Notes: generated by a model from the letters alone, not told the origin. A DNA stretch of 64,000 nt from Shewanella psychromarinicola (GCF_003855155.1 NZ_CP034073.1:1612001-1676000); one strand, 5' to 3'. Positions 43,436-53,035 are shown, counted from the stretch's first letter. Translations and numbers: made by a program.

Positions 43436-44896
43436 ATGGACATGACTTTGCAGTTTCACGGCGCAACTCAAGAGGTCACTGGATCTTGCCATTTACTCAC
43501 AGTCAAAGGGCAGCAAGTGCTGCTTGATTGTGGATTAATTCAAGGGAGTAAAGCTGACTGGTTACGTAATCACGATCCTTTTCCATTCAAAGCGCAAGAT
43601 ATCCATGCTGTGGTATTAAGCCATGCACATATTGATCATTCCGGTCGTCTACCTTATCTGATTAATCAGGGGTTTACTGGGCCTATTTATACTCAAAAAG
43701 CCACCGCGCAGTTATGTGATGTGATGTTGCGTGACGCGGCTATGCTGCAAGAAAGAGACACCGACAGACAAAATAAAAAACGTGCAAAACATGATTTAGA
43801 ACCGCTCGAGCCGCTATTTACCGAGGAGGATGTTGAGCAAGTTATGGCGCAGTTTGTGATGGTAGATTACGGTCAACGCGTCCAGGTTGCCGATGGGGTA
43901 GAGGTTTGTTTGTCCGATGCGGGACATATTCTGGGTTCTGCGGTGGTTGAGTTGTGGTTAGGCAATAAACCTCAACAGAAAAAACTGGTTTTTAGTGGTG
44001 ATTTAGGTCGTGCAGGTATGCCGGTTTTGGATGACCCAACGTTTATTGAACAAGCTGATTTAGTGCTAATGGAAAGTACTTACGGCGATAGGTTGCATCG
44101 CAGTTGGCAAGATACCTTGGTTGAACTGAAATCAATTTTCAAACGAACTATTCATGAAAGTAGGGGCAATATTTTGATCCCAGCATTTTCGGTGGGACGT
44201 GCTCAAGAGCTTCTTTATCTATTTCATTTATATGCCAAAGAGTGGGACTTATCACGTTGGCGTATTTGTTTAGACAGTCCAATGGCGATAAAAGCAACCG
44301 AGGTATATGTTAACAATTATCCATTGATGGACGATGACTTTAAGCGTTTTACCCGCTTATCTTCTGGGCAACATCCCTTGTTATCCAGTGCTGAATTTGT
44401 CTGTAGCACTGAAGAGTCGATAGAGCTGAACGATATTCATAAAGGATTAATCATTATTGCGGGCAGTGGTATGTGTAATGGCGGCCGCATTCGTAATCAT
44501 TTTGTGCATAACCTATGGCGTAAAGAAGCCGATATTATTATTTGTGGTTTTCAGGCAATGGGAACGCCAGGCCGAATACTCGTCGACGGTGCTGAAGAAC
44601 TGACGATTCATGGCCAGAGTATTAAGGTTGCTGCAAGTATCCATACGGTAGGTGGGTTATCAGCCCATGCCGACCAAGCCGAGTTATTGTCTTGGTATCG
44701 CCATTTTGAGCAATCTCCCGCAGTGATATTGGTACATGGTGAACTAGAAGCACAGCAAGTATTGATTGAAGCGCTTAATCAAGACAGTGCCAATAAACCG
44801 AAAAATAGCGCCATTGCTGAGCGAGGAGATTGCCTAGACTTAAACGCTTTACCTGAGTTCGTGTGGCTGAATAAGGCAAGTGGATCAAAAACTTAA
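43436..44896 (+). CDS. MBL-fold beta-CASP metallo-hydrolase (CPSF/RNase type)
   Basis: A 486-residue cytosolic protein. The metallo-beta-lactamase core has SHAHIDHSGRLPYL (HxHxDH), then LSDAGHILGSAVVEL and FSGDLGRAG. The beta-CASP insert has AFSVGRAQELLYLFH, DSPMAIKATEVY, and the late GSGMCNGGRIRNHF and HTVGGLSAHADQAELLSWY. This is the RNA-specificity layout of CPSF-73-like nucleases; many bacterial members of this exact length have no tested activity. A GGGGG ribosome site precedes the start. Single gene. Confidence 0.92.
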   Translation: MDMTLQFHGATQEVTGSCHLLTVKGQQVLLDCGLIQGSKADWLRNHDPFPFKAQDIHAVVLSHAHIDHSGRLPYLINQGFTGPIYTQKATAQLCDVMLRDAAMLQERDTDRQNKKRAKHDLEPLEPLFTEEDVEQVMAQFVMVDYGQRVQVADGVEVCLSDAGHILGSAVVELWLGNKPQQKKLVFSGDLGRAGMPVLDDPTFIEQADLVLMESTYGDRLHRSWQDTLVELKSIFKRTIHESRGNILIPAFSVGRAQELLYLFHLYAKEWDLSRWRICLDSPMAIKATEVYVNNYPLMDDDFKRFTRLSSGQHPLLSSAEFVCSTEESIELNDIHKGLIIIAGSGMCNGGRIRNHFVHNLWRKEADIIICGFQAMGTPGRILVDGAEELTIHGQSIKVAASIHTVGGLSAHADQAELLSWYRHFEQSPAVILVHGELEAQQVLIEALNQDSANKPKNSAIAERGDCLDLNALPEFVWLNKASGSKT

Positions 44897-44941
44897 TTCA
44901 AATAAATGTGTTATGAGGTGAACGATTGCTTAGCCTGCGGG

Positions 44942-45277
44942 CTAAGCATCAATTTCGTGTTGCAGCTTTTCGATGTCATCTAAAATGCGCATAAATTTTT
45001 GCCCAAATTCGGTCACTTGGTATTCCACTCTGGGTGGAATTTCAGGGTAATTAATTTTATTCAAAATGCCAAATTCGATGTTTTTCTTCAAACATTGATT
45101 AAGCACTTTAGTGCTGAGTCCTTCTACTGACTTTACCATTTCACCGGGACGGTTAATGTTATTGGCTAATAACTGATACACAGTTAAAGACCATTTACAG
45201 CCGTAAATGGTTTCGACCATACGGGCACTTTTTTCTGGGGCAGATTTTCGAGGGAATATTTTTTCTTTTGTATTCAT
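44942..45277 (-). CDS. HxlR-family transcriptional regulator
   Basis: A protein of 111 residues from the ATG at 45277 (a TTG three bases earlier is rejected). Features are a single Cys in the N-terminal helix (TIYGCKWSLTVYQLL), the winged helix GLSTKVLNQCLKKNIEFGIL and the wing NYPEIPPRVEYQVTEFG. HxlR proteins of this group sense aldehydes, quinones or other electrophiles through that Cys. It is divergent from an SDR gene, which it probably controls through the GTAC-containing sites in between. Confidence 0.92.
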   Translation of the reverse strand: MNTKEKIFPRKSAPEKSARMVETIYGCKWSLTVYQLLANNINRPGEMVKSVEGLSTKVLNQCLKKNIEFGILNKINYPEIPPRVEYQVTEFGQKFMRILDDIEKLQHEIDA

Positions 45278-45282
45278 CAATA

Positions 45283-45319
45283 TGTACCTAAAAGTACCTA
45301 TGTCACCGATTTGTACTTA
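45283..45319. promoter_or_regulatory. Candidate HxlR operator
   Basis: GTACCTA occurs twice (45284, 45294) and AAGTACC is mirrored by GTACTTA (45313-45319), all within the 105-base divergent region. Repeated GTAC half-sites are typical of HxlR-controlled promoters; binding is inferred. Confidence 0.5.
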
Positions 45320-45382
45320 CTATTCAATCGGATAGTTTACCCATAAGCTTAACACACTTACTCTTACATTAGGTGTGAACAC

Positions 45383-46150
45383 ATGACGAATTTACCCCAA
45401 GAAACAGCGCTAATTATTGGCGGCACAAGTGGTATTGGCTTTGAAACAGCAAAGCAATTAGTGGCTCAAGGTATCGATACTATTATTGTTGGTAACAAAG
45501 TCGATAAGCTCAATACCGCAGTGGCGCAACTCTCATCATTAGGCAGTGTAAGCGGGCTTCAAGCTAATTTATATGACTCACAAGACCTTGCCCGTTTGAT
45601 CAATATGATCAACTCAACAGACAAGAAGATTGCTTATTTGGTTAACGCAGCAGGGTCTTTTAATCCTAAGCCATTTTTAGACCATCAAGTAAGTGATTAC
45701 GATACTTACATGGATCTTAACAAAGCGATTTTTGTTATTTCGCAAGCGGTTAGCAACAACATGATTAAATATGGCGGTGGCAGCATTGTGAATATTGGCT
45801 CTATGTGGGCTAAACAAGCCATTAAAGCCACCCCATCAAGTGCCTATTCTATGGCTAAAGCGGGTTTGCATGCCTTAATGCAACACATGGCAATGGAACT
45901 GGCAGAGCACCATATTCGAGTTAATGCGGTATCACCCGCCGTGGTGAGTACACCTATTTATGAAGCCTTTATTGAACCTGAAGATATGGCTAGTGTGCTT
46001 GGAAGCTTCAATGCATTTCATCCTATCGGCCGAGTGGGTAGTCCGGCCGATGTCGCTAATAGCATAGTGTTTTTGCTATCAGAGCAAGCATCTTGGGTCA
46101 CGGGCGCCGTATGGGATGTTGATGGCGGCGTGATGGCAGGACGTAATTAA
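45383..46150 (+). CDS. Short-chain dehydrogenase/reductase
   Basis: A 255-residue SDR. The dinucleotide loop is [13 protein letters not shown], the NAD-region NAAG reads YLVNAAGSF, and the catalytic set is IVNIGSMW (Ser) with AYSMAKAG (Tyr, Lys). The C-terminus has the common closing [18 protein letters not shown]. The substrate is unknown; control by an HxlR regulator suggests detoxification of a carbonyl or quinone. Confidence 0.92.
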   Translation: MTNLPQETALIIGGTSGIGFETAKQLVAQGIDTIIVGNKVDKLNTAVAQLSSLGSVSGLQANLYDSQDLARLINMINSTDKKIAYLVNAAGSFNPKPFLDHQVSDYDTYMDLNKAIFVISQAVSNNMIKYGGGSIVNIGSMWAKQAIKATPSSAYSMAKAGLHALMQHMAMELAEHHIRVNAVSPAVVSTPIYEAFIEPEDMASVLGSFNAFHPIGRVGSPADVANSIVFLLSEQASWVTGAVWDVDGGVMAGRN

Positions 46151-46445
46151 TCTACACCTGTTCACCGCAACACCGCGAGCCATGGTATTGACGGTTTAAC
46201 CATTGCTCAAATAATACAACAGGGTGTTTAACATCGGCTGCTTAGGGGGCGATCCGCTAAGGCGCTGTTTGAGGTATTTTTGTTTGAGGGGTTCTGTTTG
46301 GGGCGATCTTCGTCGCCCGGTCTTATCAGTCGGCCTATTTTGAGCGCCATTAGATTAAATCACACTTAATAAGCGTTAATATTTCATTCTATAAATAGGC
46401 GTGACACGTTAAGCTATGCACAAAATAAGAGATGTGAGTGGCGTG
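46151..46445. other. Intergenic stretch, no gene recognised
   Basis: It contains one small hairpin (GGGCGA paired with TCGCCC near 46301) that could end the SDR transcript. Nothing else is seen. Confidence 0.4.
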
Positions 46446-46970
46446 ATGAAGTTAGTCAACATAAATAAGAGCCAATATCGTTCGGCCAACAATTTAGTGC
46501 AGATAGGATTGCTGGCGACATTAGCCATTTTGTCGCTGATATTTGGTCAGTTGCTGATCTACTTTTTCGGTGTGAAACCATTACCAGGTGCAGAGTCGAC
46601 CGGTAATTTTCATTTGAATTTAACCGGGGTTATTTTGGCATTGATGGTGTGCAGTTTATTGGTGCGAAACCTACGTCAAAAACCGAAGTTTTATGAAGTG
46701 TATTATGTGTGGCAATTGAAACAGCTACAGAATAAAATTTTTCGTAAACTAAAATCGATTCAACAAGCCGCGAAAGATAATAATCGCGATGCATTGCTGA
46801 TACTGTGTTTTTATTATCAAAGCTTAGCGTTAGTTTATAATTTAGATAACAACACCTTAACCATGTCAAACGTGAACAATGAGTTAGATAAACTCCAAAA
46901 GTCTATTGACGCTGCTGGTTTTTCTATTGATGTGGATGAGTTTACTCCCGAAATGCTAAAAGACTTTTAG
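46446..46970 (+). CDS. DUF3087 family membrane protein
   Basis: A protein of 174 residues from the ATG at 46446; an ATG at 46416 would add ten. Two membrane helices lie at about residues 18-40 and 60-80 (GVILALMVCSLLVRNL), then a helical cytosolic domain (FYEVYYVWQLKQLQNKIFRK and further). I recognise it as DUF3087, a family of Shewanella and relatives without known function. Neither start has a strong ribosome site. Single gene. Confidence 0.82.
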   Translation: MKLVNINKSQYRSANNLVQIGLLATLAILSLIFGQLLIYFFGVKPLPGAESTGNFHLNLTGVILALMVCSLLVRNLRQKPKFYEVYYVWQLKQLQNKIFRKLKSIQQAAKDNNRDALLILCFYYQSLALVYNLDNNTLTMSNVNNELDKLQKSIDAAGFSIDVDEFTPEMLKDF

Positions 46971-47059
46971 ATCTATCATCTGCTGATAACCTTTTTTGCT
47001 GGCTCGACAGCTTGATTTTTTCAGTAGATGCCATCAATTCTTACCTTAAATAAGGAGCC

Positions 47060-48073
47060 ATGATGTCAATATTGGCAGATATTCCTTTCTCATTACTTGA
47101 ACTCGCGCCGATGCGTGAAGATTCCACTGTGTCAGAGACCTTACAAGACAGTTTACGTTATGCCCAGTACGCCGAACGCCTTGATGTGAACCGTTTTTGG
47201 TTAGCCGAACACCACAATATGCCGGGCATTATTTGCTCTGCCACCTCAATTTTAATCGGTTACATTGCCGGTGGTACTGAGCGCATTCGTGTTGGTGCTG
47301 GTGGGATTATGTTACCTAACCATCCACCGCTCGTGGTGGCAGAGCAGTTTGGCACCTTGGCCAGTCTGTATCCTGGACGAATTGATTTAGGCTTAGGCCG
47401 TGCACCAGGCAGCGATCCGGTCACAAGTTTAGCGTTCAATCGTGATAACCAACGGGCAGAACATTTTCCTGATGAGGTGCGCGAGTTGCAATCGTTACTC
47501 GGCCCACATGAACTGCGTCAACACAGTAACGGCAAAGCGGTGCGAGCGATCCCTGGTGAAGACACCAATGTGCCTATTTGGTTATTAGGCTCTAGCTTAT
47601 TCAGTGCGCAATTAGCGGCAGAGCGAGGCTTGCCTTATGTGTTTGCTGGCCACTTTGCGCCGCGTTTTCTGTCTGAAGCCCTTGCGCTTTATCGACGTAA
47701 ATTTACTCCTTCAGCTGTGCTGGATAAACCTTATGTGATGGTCGGCCTGCCTTTAGTTGCCGCGCCAACCGATGCCGAGGCAGAGCATCTTAGCACTACC
47801 TCTAAACAGCGTATTTTAGCGTTAATTCGTGGCCAAGAAATGTGGCTTAAACCGCCAATAGACAGCATGAATGGCCTGTGGAGCGAGCAAGAAAAAAACT
47901 ATGTTGATAGCTTTTTAAGTTTGTCTATCTGCGGCGGCCCAGTAACGATTAAGCATCAATTAGAGATGTTTGTAGAGCAATTTGGGGTAGATGAGTTGAT
48001 GTTTACCAATGACTTGTATGACAGCGAGCACCGTTTACGCGCCTTAGATATTTTAATGAGCGTGAAGCAATAG
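47060..48073 (+). CDS. LLM class (luciferase-like) flavin-dependent oxidoreductase
   Basis: A 337-residue TIM-barrel monooxygenase-like protein. FWLAEHHNMPGIICSATSIL and RIRVGAGGIMLPNHPPLVVAEQFG with GRIDLGLGRAPGSD are the signature of the MsnO8/YhbW-type group. It probably uses FMNH2 from a flavin reductase. An AAGGAG site stands directly before two consecutive ATGs (47060 and 47063). Monocistronic, followed by a terminator. Substrate unknown. Confidence 0.93.
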   Translation: MMSILADIPFSLLELAPMREDSTVSETLQDSLRYAQYAERLDVNRFWLAEHHNMPGIICSATSILIGYIAGGTERIRVGAGGIMLPNHPPLVVAEQFGTLASLYPGRIDLGLGRAPGSDPVTSLAFNRDNQRAEHFPDEVRELQSLLGPHELRQHSNGKAVRAIPGEDTNVPIWLLGSSLFSAQLAAERGLPYVFAGHFAPRFLSEALALYRRKFTPSAVLDKPYVMVGLPLVAAPTDAEAEHLSTTSKQRILALIRGQEMWLKPPIDSMNGLWSEQEKNYVDSFLSLSICGGPVTIKHQLEMFVEQFGVDELMFTNDLYDSEHRLRALDILMSVKQ

Positions 48074-48122
48074 CATACCCATTTGCTGCACAATTGCTTA
48101 GTTGATGGTGGCTAAAAGCATA

Positions 48123-48153
48123 AAAAAACCAAGACACATGTCTTGGTTTTTTT
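48123..48153. terminator. Bidirectional terminator
   Basis: AAAAAACCAAGACA pairs perfectly with TGTCTTGGTTTTTT around CATG. It lies between the convergent oxidoreductase and ohr genes. Confidence 0.9.
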
Positions 48154-48187
48154 GTCTGTCAGATCTAAACTGGTCAGCTCAAAAAGG

Positions 48188-48610
48188 CTAAATAGCTTGA
48201 CCATTTACAGTCAGTTTTACATCAATGTTGCCACGTACTGCGTTTGAGTATGGGCAAACTTGGTGAGCTGTTTTAACTAACTGTTCAGCTTCTGCTTGGT
48301 CCAGATCAAGTTCAACGGCTAGCGCAACTATTAATGCAAAACCACCACTATCATTGGCGCCTATACCCACAGTAGACGTGGTTGGAGCCGATTTGATCGC
48401 CACTTTAGTTTGACTCGCAACGTGCAGAATCGCGTTAGAAAAACACGCGGCATAACCTGCAGCAAATAACTGTTCTGGATTAGTAAACTCACCGCTGCCA
48501 CCCATTTCTTTTGGGTAACTTAACTGTAAATCAACTTTTTTGTCGTCAGTAGAAACTTGGCCATTACGACCTGCTAGTGCTGTAGCTGAAGTTGTGTATA
48601 ACGCTTTCAT
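48188..48610 (-). CDS. ohr: Organic hydroperoxide resistance protein, Ohr/OsmC family
   Basis: A protein of 140 residues from the ATG at 48610, preceded by GAGG. The two peroxidatic Cys of Ohr are seen in AAGYAACFSNAI and AHQVCPYSNAVRGN; the N-terminal KALYTTSATALAGRNGQV is also typical. It reduces organic hydroperoxides with lipoylated partners. No ohrR regulator gene lies beside it. A candidate regulator site is listed separately. Confidence 0.95.
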   Translation of the reverse strand: MKALYTTSATALAGRNGQVSTDDKKVDLQLSYPKEMGGSGEFTNPEQLFAAGYAACFSNAILHVASQTKVAIKSAPTTSTVGIGANDSGGFALIVALAVELDLDQAEAEQLVKTAHQVCPYSNAVRGNIDVKLTVNGQAI

Positions 48611-48739
48611 AATAGACCTCATAAAGTATGTTAAAAATATTGGTGGTAAAAATTCTGTTGATTGCTTTGGCTCATATCGACATCTTGTTGATGTTACTAA
48701 GTGATGATCATATCAAGTGATTAACGATATTAAGTTGCG

Positions 48740-48754
48740 CACAATCTAATTGTG
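48740..48754. promoter_or_regulatory. Possible regulator site upstream of ohr
   Basis: CACAATCTAATTGTG is an inverted repeat (six-base arms) about 130 bases before the ohr start. OhrR-type sites are AT-rich inverted repeats ending in ATTG/CAAT, so this is a weak candidate. Confidence 0.3.
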
Positions 48755-48881
48755 TTTACTATAACGCGAGGATTTAACTTTTGCAACTACATTGTGCACA
48801 ATTTAATTTTTTATTGTATCTACTTACCGTTATTTTATTGCCCCAATTCGTATCTGCACCTCGATATCAATATGATTAGTT

Positions 48882-48908
48882 TGTCATTATTTTGTCACCT
48901 TTATGTCA
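48882..48908 (+). promoter_or_regulatory. Candidate PHO box (three PhoB half-sites)
   Basis: TGTCA occurs at 48882, 48893 and 48904, exactly 11 bases apart, on the same strand and with AT-rich spacers. This is the direct-repeat geometry of PhoB sites. It lies about 93 bases before the phoD start and points to induction by phosphate starvation. Confidence 0.75.
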
Positions 48909-49000
48909 TCATTTGCTTTCACAATAGCGTCTCATTAGATCCCTTAGGCAGTGCTAAGCATCGCCGTATAAACAGCTAACGATAAAAATAAGGATAGGCT

Positions 49001-50761
49001 ATGAAACGGTTTGTGACTCGTCGTGATTTTCTGGCAATGTCAGCTAAAGGCGTAGGCGCGGTAGTCGTGTCGTATGGATTAATGGGCTGCAGTAGTGACG
49101 ATGCTATTTCAGGGCAGTTTTTACAAGGTGTTGCCAGTGGCGATCCCGCAACCGATGCCGTCATTTTATGGACCCGGGTCACGCCCGATGTTGAAGGTGA
49201 TATTACGGTTTCATGGCAAGTCGCCACCGACAGTAACTTTACTCAGCTAGTCACTAACGGCCAAATGGTGACGACTAAAGATCGTGACTATACCGTTAAA
49301 GTGGACGCGGTCGGTCTGGAGGCGGGTCAGCAGTATTTTTATCGTTTTACAGCCGGCGATACAGTGTCAGAAATTGGCCAAACGCGCACGTTACCCGAGG
49401 GCAGTGTTGCATCGGTAACATTAGCGGTAATGTCATGTGCTAATTTTCCCGCGGGTTACTTTAATGTATACGAAATGGCGGCGCAGCAAGATGATATAGA
49501 TGCTGTGGTGCATTTGGGTGATTATTTATATGAGTATGCCCGCGGTGAATATGCCAGTGAGCATGCCATTGAGCTGGATCGTGAAGTGTTGCCAGCCGGC
49601 GAGCTATTTCTATTAGACGACTATCGGACTCGTTACAGTCAGTATCGTAGTGACGCCAGTTTACAAAAACTGCATGCCAAAGTGGCGTTCATTACCGTGT
49701 GGGACGACCATGAAGTGGCCAACGATACTTGGAAAGACGGTGCCGAAAATCATAACGATAGTGAAGGCGATTTTGATCAGCGCAAAGAGGCGGCACTGCA
49801 AGCTTACTTTGAATGGCTGCCAATTCGCCCATGGAGCGAAGGTAATCATGAGGAAATCTACCGAAGCTTTAATTTTGGTAATTTGGTTGATTTGCATATG
49901 CTCGATACTCGGGTATTGGCTCGCGATAAGCAGTTAGAATATAGCCAATACATTGATGCGACGACGGGGGCATTTAACAACGTAACCTTTCTAGCCGATG
50001 TGACCGATACCAACCGCACTATGCTAGGCCAGACACAATTATTGTGGTTACAGCAAACCTTATTGCAGTCTACTGCTAAGTGGCAAGTGTTGGGTCAACA
50101 AGTGTTAATGGGTAAAATGTTAATGCCAGCGGCTATTGCCACCCAACAAATGAGTATTCCGCAGTTTGCAGAGCTCGCCGGATTAGCGCAATTAGCCGGT
50201 CGCGCCCAAGCGGGCGACCCGACATTAACCACACAAGAGTTGGCTTACCTACAAGCTAATCAAGACAAATTAACCCCTGAGGTTATTGCACTGCTACAAC
50301 TACCAGCCATTCCATACAACTTAGATGCTTGGGACGGTTATGCTTACGAGCGTGAAGTTATTTTAGCGACGGCAAAATCGTTAAATCATAACTTGGTGGT
50401 TATTGCCGGTGATACTCATAATGCATGGGCGAGTGATTTAACCGACAGTGGCGGGGAGATCGTGGGGATAGAATTTGCCACCAGTTCAGTATCGTCTCCT
50501 GGGCTGGAATACTATTTAGGATTGTCTGATGCTGAAATGCCAGCAACAGAAGCGGCGATCGTTGATTTGATCGCCGATCTTAACTACGCCAACTTAAAAG
50601 ACCGCGGTTACTTGCTACTGACATTTACTCAAGATGAAGTGCGCAGTGATTGGCAATATGTAGACACGATTTTAAATAAGACGTTTGCTCCGTTAGATGG
50701 GCGTGGTTACAGTGCCACTAGCGCGGCGGGTAGCCCTAAAGTGATGCCCGTTTCGTCATAG
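49001..50761 (+). CDS. phoD: PhoD-family alkaline phosphatase/phosphodiesterase, Tat-exported
   Basis: A 586-residue protein with a twin-arginine signal (TRRDFLAMSAKGVGAVVVS). The N-terminal beta domain (GVASGDPATDAVILWTRVTP) and the metallophosphatase core follow: VMSCANFPAGYFNVY, VHLGDYLYEYARGEY, TVWDDHEVANDTWKDGA and VIAGDTHNAWASDL, the PhoD metal ligands for Fe and Ca. It hydrolyses phosphomono- and diesters outside the inner membrane. The signal also carries LMGCSS, which might be lipidated. Three PHO half-sites upstream indicate Pho regulation. A good terminator follows. Confidence 0.95.
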   Translation: MKRFVTRRDFLAMSAKGVGAVVVSYGLMGCSSDDAISGQFLQGVASGDPATDAVILWTRVTPDVEGDITVSWQVATDSNFTQLVTNGQMVTTKDRDYTVKVDAVGLEAGQQYFYRFTAGDTVSEIGQTRTLPEGSVASVTLAVMSCANFPAGYFNVYEMAAQQDDIDAVVHLGDYLYEYARGEYASEHAIELDREVLPAGELFLLDDYRTRYSQYRSDASLQKLHAKVAFITVWDDHEVANDTWKDGAENHNDSEGDFDQRKEAALQAYFEWLPIRPWSEGNHEEIYRSFNFGNLVDLHMLDTRVLARDKQLEYSQYIDATTGAFNNVTFLADVTDTNRTMLGQTQLLWLQQTLLQSTAKWQVLGQQVLMGKMLMPAAIATQQMSIPQFAELAGLAQLAGRAQAGDPTLTTQELAYLQANQDKLTPEVIALLQLPAIPYNLDAWDGYAYEREVILATAKSLNHNLVVIAGDTHNAWASDLTDSGGEIVGIEFATSSVSSPGLEYYLGLSDAEMPATEAAIVDLIADLNYANLKDRGYLLLTFTQDEVRSDWQYVDTILNKTFAPLDGRGYSATSAAGSPKVMPVSS

Positions 50762-50790
50762 GTAGTGTCATTTTAATCTACATTGGATGT

Positions 50791-50818
50791 AAAAAAGCCA
50801 CCTTCAGGTGGCTTTTTT
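50791..50818 (+). terminator. Terminator after phoD
   Basis: AAAAAAGCCACC pairs with GGTGGCTTTTTT around a four-base loop, 30 bases past the stop codon. Confidence 0.9.
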
Positions 50819-50855
50819 ATTGCTAAAGCTGTTGGAAACAAGATCCGGATCGAGG

Positions 50856-51863
50856 TTAATTAATGGTCAGAGCGACAATTTTTAACGGATGATTATCATC
50901 AAATGACGGAAAATCTTCATAACAGTCGAGCCATTGATTATAAATAACTTTACGCCCTTGTTTTTCAACGCAGCGCACTAAACTGTCATACCATGCTTGG
51001 CGGTCCACTTTGGCGACATTATTACAGCATACTAAAGTGCCGCCGACTTTTGTCGCCAGAACAGCAGGTTTAAATAGGCCTTGGTAATCATTGACGAGAT
51101 CGACAATACCGAAGGCACTTTTGGCAAAACGTGGCGGGTCTAAAAAGACTAAATCAAATTGTGTTGCGCGCAGCTTGGGGTATTTTGGCAGTTTTTGATT
51201 GCGACGTCCGCCTATCGGTAAACCCGCCAATTGGCGCAGCGCCGGAAAGGCATCACTTTGGACAAATTCACACACATCAGTGACATTGTTTAACTCGGCA
51301 TTTGTTTGCCCAGCGGCCAATGCAAATGATGAAAAGTCGACATTCATCACTCTACGAGCGCCGCCCATAGCGGCGGCAATTCCAATCCCACAAGTGTATG
51401 AAAACAGGTTTAACACCGTCTTGCCTTGGCTATTATTACGAACATATTCGCGGCCAATACGCATGTCTAAAAATAATAATGGATCTTGACCTTCATGGCG
51501 CAGTTTTGACGTGAACAGAATGCCATTTTCTTGGATAACTTGGGTCGATTGCGCGTAGTCTTGGGCTTCATTTTCGGGATGATTTACCACCCGAGAATGA
51601 CTGCCAGAGCGGTCGTTGTAAACAATATGGTAGTCAGCATGGGCGGTAAGTAGGCTTGATATGTCTTCAAGTTGCTGCGCGGATAATGTTTGATGAAAGG
51701 TTTGGATTAGCCATGCATCACCGTAACGATCGATATTCAGGCCATTCTCACCTTCAACAGTGCCATGGAAAACGCGATAACAATCAGTATTATTGTGGGC
51801 CGCTTGCTCAAAAAAAGTGGCTCGTTTGGCTAACGCATCGGCTAAAACAGCTTGAATGGACAT
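50856..51863 (-). CDS. Class I SAM-dependent rRNA methyltransferase, RlmI-like without PUA domain
   Basis: A 335-residue protein. The RlmI/RlmK-type middle block (GTVEGENGLNIDRYGDAWLI) is followed by the methyltransferase core VLNLFSYTCGIGIAAAMGGA, the Asp of RVMNVDFSS and the late motif DLVFLDPPRFAKSAFG. E. coli RlmI has an N-terminal PUA domain and about 60 more residues; here that domain is missing. It probably modifies a cytosine of 23S rRNA, but the position cannot be read. Single gene, starting close to a G-rich ribosome site. Confidence 0.85.
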   Translation of the reverse strand: MSIQAVLADALAKRATFFEQAAHNNTDCYRVFHGTVEGENGLNIDRYGDAWLIQTFHQTLSAQQLEDISSLLTAHADYHIVYNDRSGSHSRVVNHPENEAQDYAQSTQVIQENGILFTSKLRHEGQDPLLFLDMRIGREYVRNNSQGKTVLNLFSYTCGIGIAAAMGGARRVMNVDFSSFALAAGQTNAELNNVTDVCEFVQSDAFPALRQLAGLPIGGRRNQKLPKYPKLRATQFDLVFLDPPRFAKSAFGIVDLVNDYQGLFKPAVLATKVGGTLVCCNNVAKVDRQAWYDSLVRCVEKQGRKVIYNQWLDCYEDFPSFDDNHPLKIVALTIN

Positions 51864-51938
51864 GGGAGCTCGTTAAATGGAGTGGCAATTGGCGCGGATT
51901 ATAGCAAACATTCCGATTTAGTGAAGTTGCGGCAGAGA

Positions 51939-52334
51939 CTATTCATCTGGCAGATGCACTTTAAAGGTTTTGTTGGCAATGATTTTACCGTTTAGCTCTA
52001 GCGTCATTCGCCAGTTACCGACTTTATTGGTGATGGGTGCCCAAATACAATCACCCAGATAAAAGCGCCAATCGTTTTGTTTAATAAACACTTCACCATC
52101 GAATGGCGGACGAATATTGCCATTGTTATCAGTAATATCCGGGTGGTAAATACAGTAGGTTAGCACTTGATTTTTGGCTTTACGGATGCGAGTGATAAAG
52201 CCAAATTCGGTATCGATAATAGCGGGCACATGAACCGTTGCCTGTAACAAGCGTGGCAGGTCGTCGTTCTGATTGTCCCATTGACTGAATATGCCACTGT
52301 AAATAATGCTCACATCCGCTGTTAACTTACTCAA
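51939..52334 (-). CDS. DUF3859 family protein
   Basis: A 131-residue soluble protein that is beta-rich and without signal (LTADVSIIYSGIFSQWDNQN and the end GNWRMTLELNGKIIANKTF). I recognise it as DUF3859, a small family without known function. It lies in the same direction as aroQ but 97 bases downstream, and no clear terminator is seen between, so co-transcription is possible. Confidence 0.75.
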   Translation of the reverse strand: MSKLTADVSIIYSGIFSQWDNQNDDLPRLLQATVHVPAIIDTEFGFITRIRKAKNQVLTYCIYHPDITDNNGNIRPPFDGEVFIKQNDWRFYLGDCIWAPITNKVGNWRMTLELNGKIIANKTFKVHLPDE

Positions 52335-52430
52335 GCGCTATCCTTTTGTTGATTTAGCAACAATTGCGACCCAATTGTGTTCGACGTAAATACCCAATGA
52401 GGCGGATCAATGGCGATTAAATCGTCGTTA

Positions 52431-52877
52431 TTAGTGTTGATCTGTTAAGTGTTTAATTGCCGCTTGCAACGCAAAGTCGTAGCCTTGGGCACCTAAGCCA
52501 CAAATCACCCCTAGGGCTTTATCTGAAAAGTACGAATGGTGCCTAAATGGCTCACGGGCATGTACGTTAGATAAATGCACTTCAATAAACGGGATCGAGA
52601 CACCGAGTATGGCATCACGCAAGGCGACACTGGTGTGGGTAAAAGCGGCAGGATTGATAATAATAAACTGCGCATCAGTCCCATGGATGGCATCAATCAG
52701 CTGGTACTCAGCATTAGACTGAATATGTTCCAGTTGAACCCCTGCTTGGACCGCACTTTTACTTAACGCTTCAACAATAGTGGTGAGCGTTTGGTGACCG
52801 TAATGTCCGGGTTCACGACGGCCGAGCAGGTTTAAATTGGGGCCGTTGATCAATAAAATTTTTGTTGTTTGGCTCAT
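52431..52877 (-). CDS. aroQ: Type II 3-dehydroquinate dehydratase
   Basis: A protein of 148 residues from the ATG at 52877, which has AGGA nearby; the frame runs 23 codons further up without family sequence. It carries [20 protein letters not shown] (Asn, Arg, Tyr of the active site), [25 protein letters not shown] and [19 protein letters not shown]. It dehydrates 3-dehydroquinate in the shikimate pathway as a dodecamer. Often found beside accBC, which is not the case here. Confidence 0.96.
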   Translation of the reverse strand: MSQTTKILLINGPNLNLLGRREPGHYGHQTLTTIVEALSKSAVQAGVQLEHIQSNAEYQLIDAIHGTDAQFIIINPAAFTHTSVALRDAILGVSIPFIEVHLSNVHAREPFRHHSYFSDKALGVICGLGAQGYDFALQAAIKHLTDQH

Positions 52878-53035
52878 GACGGTTCCTGTAAAAATCGCAA
52901 CGTAAGTCGATTTAATCTGCAGCATAAATAGGTTTTTAACAAGCATTCTTACCGAAGATGGTTATCAGGTAAACCAAAAAATGCTCAACTAGCGTGTAAC
53001 CTTATTGATTGAGCGATGGCGGGCTCACTTTTTTA

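Noticed and set aside
46290..46325. GGGCGA hairpin as a riboswitch or small RNA
   Set aside because: The stem is only six pairs and no conserved aptamer features are seen.
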